Of a DNA stretch of 9,756 nucleotides, positions 6,392 to 9,756 are shown piece after piece. This DNA comes from Bacteroidia bacterium (lineage in GTDB: Bacteria; Bacteroidota; Bacteroidia; Bacteroidales; BM523). The number at the start of each line of letters is the position of its first letter. Positions within the stretch are counted from its first letter, which is position 1. A model generated the notes under the pieces. That model saw only the letters and a program-made list of their open reading frames with translations. It was not told the origin of the DNA and searched no databases. Location: contig JACQWN010000349.1 of the NCBI GenBank assembly GCA_016209245.1, positions 1-9,756 of the forward strand, in the 5' to 3' direction. The translations under genes were made by a program, and so were the position numbers.

Positions 6392-8587
6392 TTATTGTAT
6401 TACAAAAATACTTCTGTACACTTTATTCGTGAAAATTTCCAGTATATAAAGCCCCTTTTCCAGATTTCCACGGTCAATCTCAACCATTGTATTATCAATA
6501 TTTTCCAGGCATCTTACTACTTTGCCGGTAATATCGGTTATTGCAATCCGTTTAATTATATTATTTCCACCCCGATTTATTATCTCCACAGTTGTCTTGT
6601 CATGAAAGGGATTTGGAAAGATATTTATTTCATTGGCACTATTTATCTGTTTAATTCCTTCAGCAGTATTTTTTTTATAATTGGAAAATGAATAAATGAC
6701 ATCGGATTCTTTTCCGCTTGTGCAGCCGCCAGCTTTTCGTACGCCGATTAAATAATAATAAGTGTCAAAAATATTCTCATCGGTGTATATGGTAACATCC
6801 TCGGCTGATACGAAGTCAATGGAATCTAAATTGTCGGGGGCTGAGCCCCGGTAAATAATATAACAATCCGGAACAAAAATGCCGCTTTCGTCTTCATAGC
6901 CGGTCCAAAGCAATTGCATGGTCGTAGAATATGCCGCTACTGCAAGTTTCATGGTTTTATGATAATAGCTTAATTCCGATTTTCTGCCACAGGTATCAAT
7001 AACCGCAATTTTATATTTTTCAGCCTTTGATTCCGGATTGCTGGTTAGATCAATGAAATAAGACGGGCTGTTGAAAGCGACATAAGCCATGCTGTCATAA
7101 TCTTCCGTTCCGATTTCTTTATAGATAATAAAACCCGCGGTGCTGACATTAGCTGCTTTTTCCCATATTATTCTATTTTTCCAGGTAATAGTATCTACGG
7201 TCACATAACACAACCGTTGGTTCGGATAAGGATTACCCACGGTAACCAAAAGGGAATCTGTTCCGGTACAGCCTAGCAGGTCTGATACGGTTAGTATATA
7301 ATTTGTTGTGATAACAGGGTTTGCAACAGGATTGGCGACAGAAGGATTATTCAAGCCGGTAGCCGGGCTCCAGTTGTATGAAAGCGTACCCGATTCTGCA
7401 GGATAATTGCTACTGCCAGTAGCCAGCAAGGAAGTGTCCCCGCCATTACAGATTCTTGCATCCAAACCGGCATCAGCAATAATATCAATAACTCTTAATT
7501 CAGCGGTGTCGCTGGTAATGCTCCGGCATAGATTACTTACCTCACAGATATAAAGCCCTTCATCTGAAAGTGCAATATTATTTGCCGTGTAAATACTTTC
7601 ATTTGCACCAGGAATAATACCGCCGTCTTTTTTCCATTGGTAGGAATAGGGTGCTGTACCGTCGGCGGTAACAGAAAAACTCACACTGCCGCCAAAGCAT
7701 TTGATCTGGTTTTCAGGGTTCGTATTTATAGTGACTGTTACCGGTTGATTAGTGACCGTTGCTATTGAAAATAAATGCCCTGAATTTTCAGATGGGGAAT
7801 ATGTTCTGATACATCGGATATGAATCTCACCAATCTTGGGACCGTAAAATGGAACACTGGGAATCGAGCCGGAGCCAATGGAATGAGCCCAGGCATTACC
7901 TGCATCATATTCGGTTGAACTCCACCAGGAATTAGAGCTAAACCCTCCCACAATGTCCTGATTTGTAATAAGCCAATGCAACTGGTCAATCGCCGGAAGA
8001 TACCAGTCGTTAAAATTATATAAAGCTAGTGTATCGCACATTTTTGCTGCACGCAGGTCTGTAGAAGCGCATCCTGAAACAATAGCGGCTGTGTTTGCAG
8101 CGCCGTCGGTTGTACTTGAAGCGCCGAGCAGAATATTGTCGCTGTAACAGTCCCATCTTGTAAAGACATGCTGATCGCATGGCGGTGAAATAAGTCCATA
8201 TCCGTTTGTTTCGGTATTAAAAACAATTCCCCCGTGGAACCATTCGCCGACCTGAACCTGATTGGTATTTGTAATGATTTTATAACGAATAATTGAACTG
8301 TAAAATAGAGTAGCATTGGGGCAAAGCGAGTCGGTTATTTCGGCTCTGAAGAATCTCATTCCAGTACCCGATGCCGTAGTAATCAGCGTTACAGTATTAA
8401 AAGTGGCATATAGAATATCCGTCCATATAAGACTGTCGGTACTTTCCTGCCATTGAATAGCGCCATTGGCACCGGTTACGGTAATTATGGCTGTGTCGCC
8501 CACCAGCATGTCATACAGGAGGTTTTGTGCGTTAGCAAAGCTACAAGCTATAAGCAATGTAAATGAAATGTAAAGCTTTCTTTTCAT
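6392..8587 (-). CDS. T9SS-sorted DUF1566/Ig/PKD-like/Fn3-like surface protein, intact
   Basis: This 731-residue exported protein is likely a surface adhesin or binding protein; no enzyme motif is seen. Residues 1-20 are a signal peptide ending FANA before Gln21. An N-terminal beta domain (about 22-108) contains IQWQESTDSLIWTD. The DUF1566 domain (about 114-263) shows FHGGIVF, GLISPP, NTAAIV, DWYLPAIDQL, WWSSTE and IRCIRTY; this family has a C-type-lectin/FGE-like look, from general knowledge. An Ig-like domain (about 281-367) has Cys297/Cys348 and Trp318. A PKD-like module (about 368-450) has SYNWSPATGL and Cys380/Cys440. A two-part Fn3-like region (about 459-620) matches the same region in gene 1. 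The type A T9SS domain (about 654-731) has IFPNPF and ITDITGK. The start lies 24 bp after the transposase stop with no Shine-Dalgarno. A tandem paralogue follows downstream. Confidence 0.93.
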   Translation of the reverse strand: MKRKLYISFTLLIACSFANAQNLLYDMLVGDTAIITVTGANGAIQWQESTDSLIWTDILYATFNTVTLITTASGTGMRFFRAEITDSLCPNATLFYSSIIRYKIITNTNQVQVGEWFHGGIVFNTETNGYGLISPPCDQHVFTRWDCYSDNILLGASSTTDGAANTAAIVSGCASTDLRAAKMCDTLALYNFNDWYLPAIDQLHWLITNQDIVGGFSSNSWWSSTEYDAGNAWAHSIGSGSIPSVPFYGPKIGEIHIRCIRTYSPSENSGHLFSIATVTNQPVTVTINTNPENQIKCFGGSVSFSVTADGTAPYSYQWKKDGGIIPGANESIYTANNIALSDEGLYICEVSNLCRSITSDTAELRVIDIIADAGLDARICNGGDTSLLATGSSNYPAESGTLSYNWSPATGLNNPSVANPVANPVITTNYILTVSDLLGCTGTDSLLVTVGNPYPNQRLCYVTVDTITWKNRIIWEKAANVSTAGFIIYKEIGTEDYDSMAYVAFNSPSYFIDLTSNPESKAEKYKIAVIDTCGRKSELSYYHKTMKLAVAAYSTTMQLLWTGYEDESGIFVPDCYIIYRGSAPDNLDSIDFVSAEDVTIYTDENIFDTYYYLIGVRKAGGCTSGKESDVIYSFSNYKKNTAEGIKQINSANEINIFPNPFHDKTTVEIINRGGNNIIKRIAITDITGKVVRCLENIDNTMVEIDRGNLEKGLYILEIFTNKVYRSIFVIQ

Positions 8588-8606
8588 AAATTTATCAGGA
8601 TAAAAA

Positions 8607-8614
8607 CAAATTTA
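8607..8614 (-). promoter_or_regulatory. Weak candidate -7 element upstream of the intact DUF1566 gene
   Basis: On the minus strand TAAATTTG fits TAnnTTTG and overlaps the transposase stop codon. It is 19 bases before the ATG at 8587. The nearest TTG upstream (8642-8640) is 25 bp away, longer than the usual 19-21, so the match is weak. If real, the gene's promoter lies partly inside the transposase end. Confidence 0.22.
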
Positions 8615-9279
8615 TTTTTTGAAAAAATCATCATTATTCCAATTTAGTGGATTATCACGGATGTATGCGCGTATTTGGCGCAAACGATCATCATTACGGA
8701 TTATTTCGTCATAAAAACGATATTGCCAATTGAAAATATAATTTTTACGTTGAAATGTTAATGTACAAATTCGTTTGTATTGGTTGATGATAACCCCCAA
8801 TGAACCGGATTTCCAATTGGGGATCAATTTTTTGTTTGATAAAATGTTTTTTCTATCCGCTGGGATTGTACCGTGCATTTGGGGCATTTGTGTCGTTTGG
8901 GACGTAGTAGACGCCCAATTTGGGCGTCTACATTCCCCACGTCAACGGCATTCCCAATATGCGGATCGTCATTATGTTTTGTTATTGTCAATCGTTTCAT
9001 TACAACAATCCCGTGAACATGATTTGGCATCACGACATATTCATCTAACCATGTATGTGGAAAATGTTTTGGAATTTCACGCCAGAATTCATCGGTAATT
9101 ATACCCATTTCATTCAACCTCATTTTGCCGTCAATCACATTACCGAAATAACAATCATGGTTTTTAGTGCAAATCGTCACGTAATATTTTCCGCCGCGTG
9201 AATAATCCCATCCCGGCATACGTGTGGATTGAATACGGTATTTATTTTGGAATTTATTAGGGTTCATTTTGGTATCCAT
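8612..9279 (-). CDS. REP-associated tyrosine transposase (RAYT, IS200-like Y1 family), split by a -1 frameshift
   Basis: RAYTs are single-domain HUH endonucleases that act on REP-type hairpins. The first frame (9279-8824, 151 residues) has the family start MPGWDYSRGGKYYVTICTKN (21-40) and the HUH motif MPNHVHG (84-90; His87 and His89). The second frame (open to 8612) carries WKSGSLGVIINQYKR, then NWQYRFYDEIIRN with the likely catalytic Tyr (codon 8713-8711), and the typical end RQIRAYIRDNPLNW. Both frames are needed for a complete enzyme. A -1 shift at 8833-8827 would give 222 residues, a plausible family length. Met1 at 9279 follows a TAG directly; Met5 is an alternative start. The segment between the HUH motif and the shift is a variable linker containing a 25-bp palindrome. 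It could be an inactivated gene or a genuine recoded gene; the sequence alone cannot decide. Confidence 0.82.
8793..8833 (-). promoter_or_regulatory. Candidate programmed -1 frameshift signal: slippery heptamer, stop and stem-loop
   Basis: In the 0 frame the minus strand reads ACA AAA AAT TGA. The heptamer A AAA AAT (8833-8827) fits X XXY YYZ, and the stop TGA (8826-8824) follows at once. A stem then forms: ATCCCCAAT (8824-8816) pairs with ATTGGGGGT (8801-8793), 9 bp with one G-U pair and a 14-base loop. The GC core begins about 4 bases after the heptamer. Slipping by -1 re-reads T8827 as TTG and enters the frame that holds the catalytic Tyr. The same A-run is also a likely spot for a plain indel. 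Confidence 0.4.
8907..8931. repeat. 25-bp perfect palindrome inside the transposase gene
   Basis: GTAGACGCCCAA (8907-8918) and TTGGGCGTCTAC (8920-8931) are exact reverse complements around one base. It is GC-rich against its surroundings and falls in the variable linker after the HUH motif, encoding part of VDAQIGRLL in the transposase frame. Because of the symmetry, the opposite strand reads almost the same peptide. It has the size and shape of a REP-type hairpin. Confidence 0.85.
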
Positions 9280-9351
9280 CTATTTTTTACTGAATTTTTC
9301 ATCCCACATTTTGTTATAGAGCGCCATTGCTTTATCGTCGAGATTTGAATA
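9280..9351 (-). pseudogene. Short C-terminal gene fragment just before the transposase
   Basis: A frame opens after a TGA near 9354 and reads through SNLDDKAMALYNKMWDEKF to a TAG at 9282-9280, which abuts the transposase ATG in the same frame. The composition (charged, helical, Met-Trp) looks like a genuine protein C-terminus and not random sequence. I do not recognise its family. It overlaps, in another frame, the end of the HEPN-like remnant. Confidence 0.3.
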
Positions 9352-9409
9352 TCAATAGCAAATATACGAAACTAAAAAACCATTCTTTTGTTATTTCAAC
9401 TTTACTCAT
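9332..9409 (-). pseudogene. Truncated 5' end of a HEPN-like partner gene
   Basis: An ATG at 9409-9407 shares one base with the nucleotidyltransferase stop (TAATG), the tight coupling usual in MNT-HEPN pairs. The first residues, MSKVEITKEW, resemble the start of HEPN-domain proteins found in that position. After about 10 codons the match ends and the frame runs to TAA at 9334-9332, for 25 codons in all. The rest of the HEPN domain, with its RX4-6H motif, is missing from the window. Most likely the gene was cut by a deletion or by the arrival of the transposase segment. A short start is thin evidence. Confidence 0.4.
9359..9366 (-). promoter_or_regulatory. Candidate -7 element for the transposase
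   Basis: On the minus strand TATATTTG matches TAnnTTTG exactly. Transcription would start near 9352 and leave a leader of about 73 bases to the transposase ATG at 9279. No TTG lies 19-21 bp upstream; the nearest is about 30 bp away, so the call is weak. Confidence 0.25.
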
Positions 9410-9717
9410 TACAGAATAACTCCTTCGGTTTTTATTTTGTACTCCAATGTACTTCTAATTGCAGCTCTATAATTAAATTCATCTTCGCCGTAAACTAACA
9501 AGTCAAGTGGCTTAGTAATAAACGGCATCAATAATTTCCTTATATCTCTGATAATATCGAGCTGCCTTCGTGATTCGTTAGTAACGATACACAAATCAAT
9601 ATCGCTTTCGTTTGATGGATTGCCATAAGCATAAGACCCAAACAATATGATTGATTTTATTTGCAGACTGCTTTTAATTTTTTTTACCAGCAGATTTATT
9701 TCGTCAGGTTTTGTCAT
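9409..9717 (-). CDS. Minimal nucleotidyltransferase (MNT), antitoxin-like
   Basis: This 102-residue protein has the polymerase-beta-type nucleotidyltransferase core: LFGSYAYG (25-32) with Gly27-Ser28, exactly ten residues, then Asp39-Ile-Asp41 (GSX10DXD), and a third acidic residue at Asp72 in PLDLLVY. All expected catalytic residues are present, so it is probably active. Proteins of this type usually pair with a HEPN RNase toxin; in characterised systems the MNT antitoxin neutralises HEPN by adding AMP to a tyrosine. Here the downstream partner appears reduced to a short remnant, leaving the MNT gene orphaned. The ATG at 9717 is the first Met. In the 39 bases left upstream I see no gene, only in-frame stops. 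No Shine-Dalgarno is evident. Confidence 0.9.
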   Translation of the reverse strand: MTKPDEINLLVKKIKSSLQIKSIILFGSYAYGNPSNESDIDLCIVTNESRRQLDIIRDIRKLLMPFITKPLDLLVYGEDEFNYRAAIRSTLEYKIKTEGVIL

Positions 9718-9756
9718 TATCCGGCGGTTTTATGAAAAATTTATTACCTGTAAAAT

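Noticed and set aside
7762..8316. Two minus-strand frames (7762-7989 and 8026-8316) within the intact DUF1566 gene
   Set aside because: They are out-of-frame shadows of a gene whose own frame carries all recognisable domains.
8775..9098. 107-codon plus-strand frame over the transposase
   Set aside because: It is a shadow of the RAYT gene; its VDAQFGRL segment only mirrors the palindrome at 8907-8931.
1..9756. tRNA or rRNA genes
   Set aside because: No cloverleaf with a TTC-type arm and CCA end, and no rRNA-like stretch, was seen on either strand by eye.

Overview
The window looks like a piece of a Bacteroidetes (probably Bacteroidales-like, AT-rich) chromosome. Three large modular proteins carry the YPNPF/FPNPF-type C-terminal sorting domain of the type IX secretion system (T9SS). 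They also carry PKD-like, Ig-like and Fn3-like modules. Several candidate promoters fit the Bacteroidetes -7 consensus TAnnTTTG, and most genes lack a Shine-Dalgarno sequence.

Layout. Positions 1-85 hold a long imperfect hairpin built from TACGAAT units. Gene 1 (160-2811, +) is an 883-residue secreted protein with two tandem MAM/lectin-like modules, PKD modules, Fn3-like modules, a cadherin-like domain and a T9SS sorting domain. A 331-bp gap (2812-3142) follows, with a candidate promoter, a palindrome and a doubtful small ORF. Next is a compact two-gene unit on the + strand: a DUF6934-like protein (3143-3595) and a previously unlisted 51-residue protein (3603-3758). It is flanked by GTTATGGGC upstream and GCCCATAAC directly after its last stop, so it resembles a promoter-bearing integron-type gene cassette with a decayed attC.

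On the - strand, 8587-3957 contains two tandem paralogues. Each has a signal peptide, an N-terminal domain, DUF1566, Ig-like, PKD-like and Fn3-like modules, and a T9SS sorting domain. The first (8587-6392) is intact. The second (6221-3957) is split by one in-frame TAA at 4701-4703, which separates the passenger from its secretion signal. A 145-bp nested palindromic, MITE-like element (6245-6389) fills the gap between them.

Upstream of the paralogues on the same strand is a REP-associated tyrosine transposase (RAYT, IS200-like; 9279-8612). It is split into two frames. The 0-frame stop directly follows an A AAA AAT heptamer and precedes a 9-bp GC-rich stem-loop, which is the layout of a programmed -1 frameshift signal. 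The gene also contains a 25-bp perfect palindrome. Upstream of it are a minimal nucleotidyltransferase (MNT antitoxin-like, 9717-9409) and, overlapping its stop as TAATG, the first codons of what looks like a truncated HEPN partner.

Overall this is an accessory region: modular surface proteins with a shared Fn3-like/T9SS C-terminal half, plus mobile or selfish elements and remnants of a toxin-antitoxin pair. All family names come from recognising motifs by eye. No database search was run.
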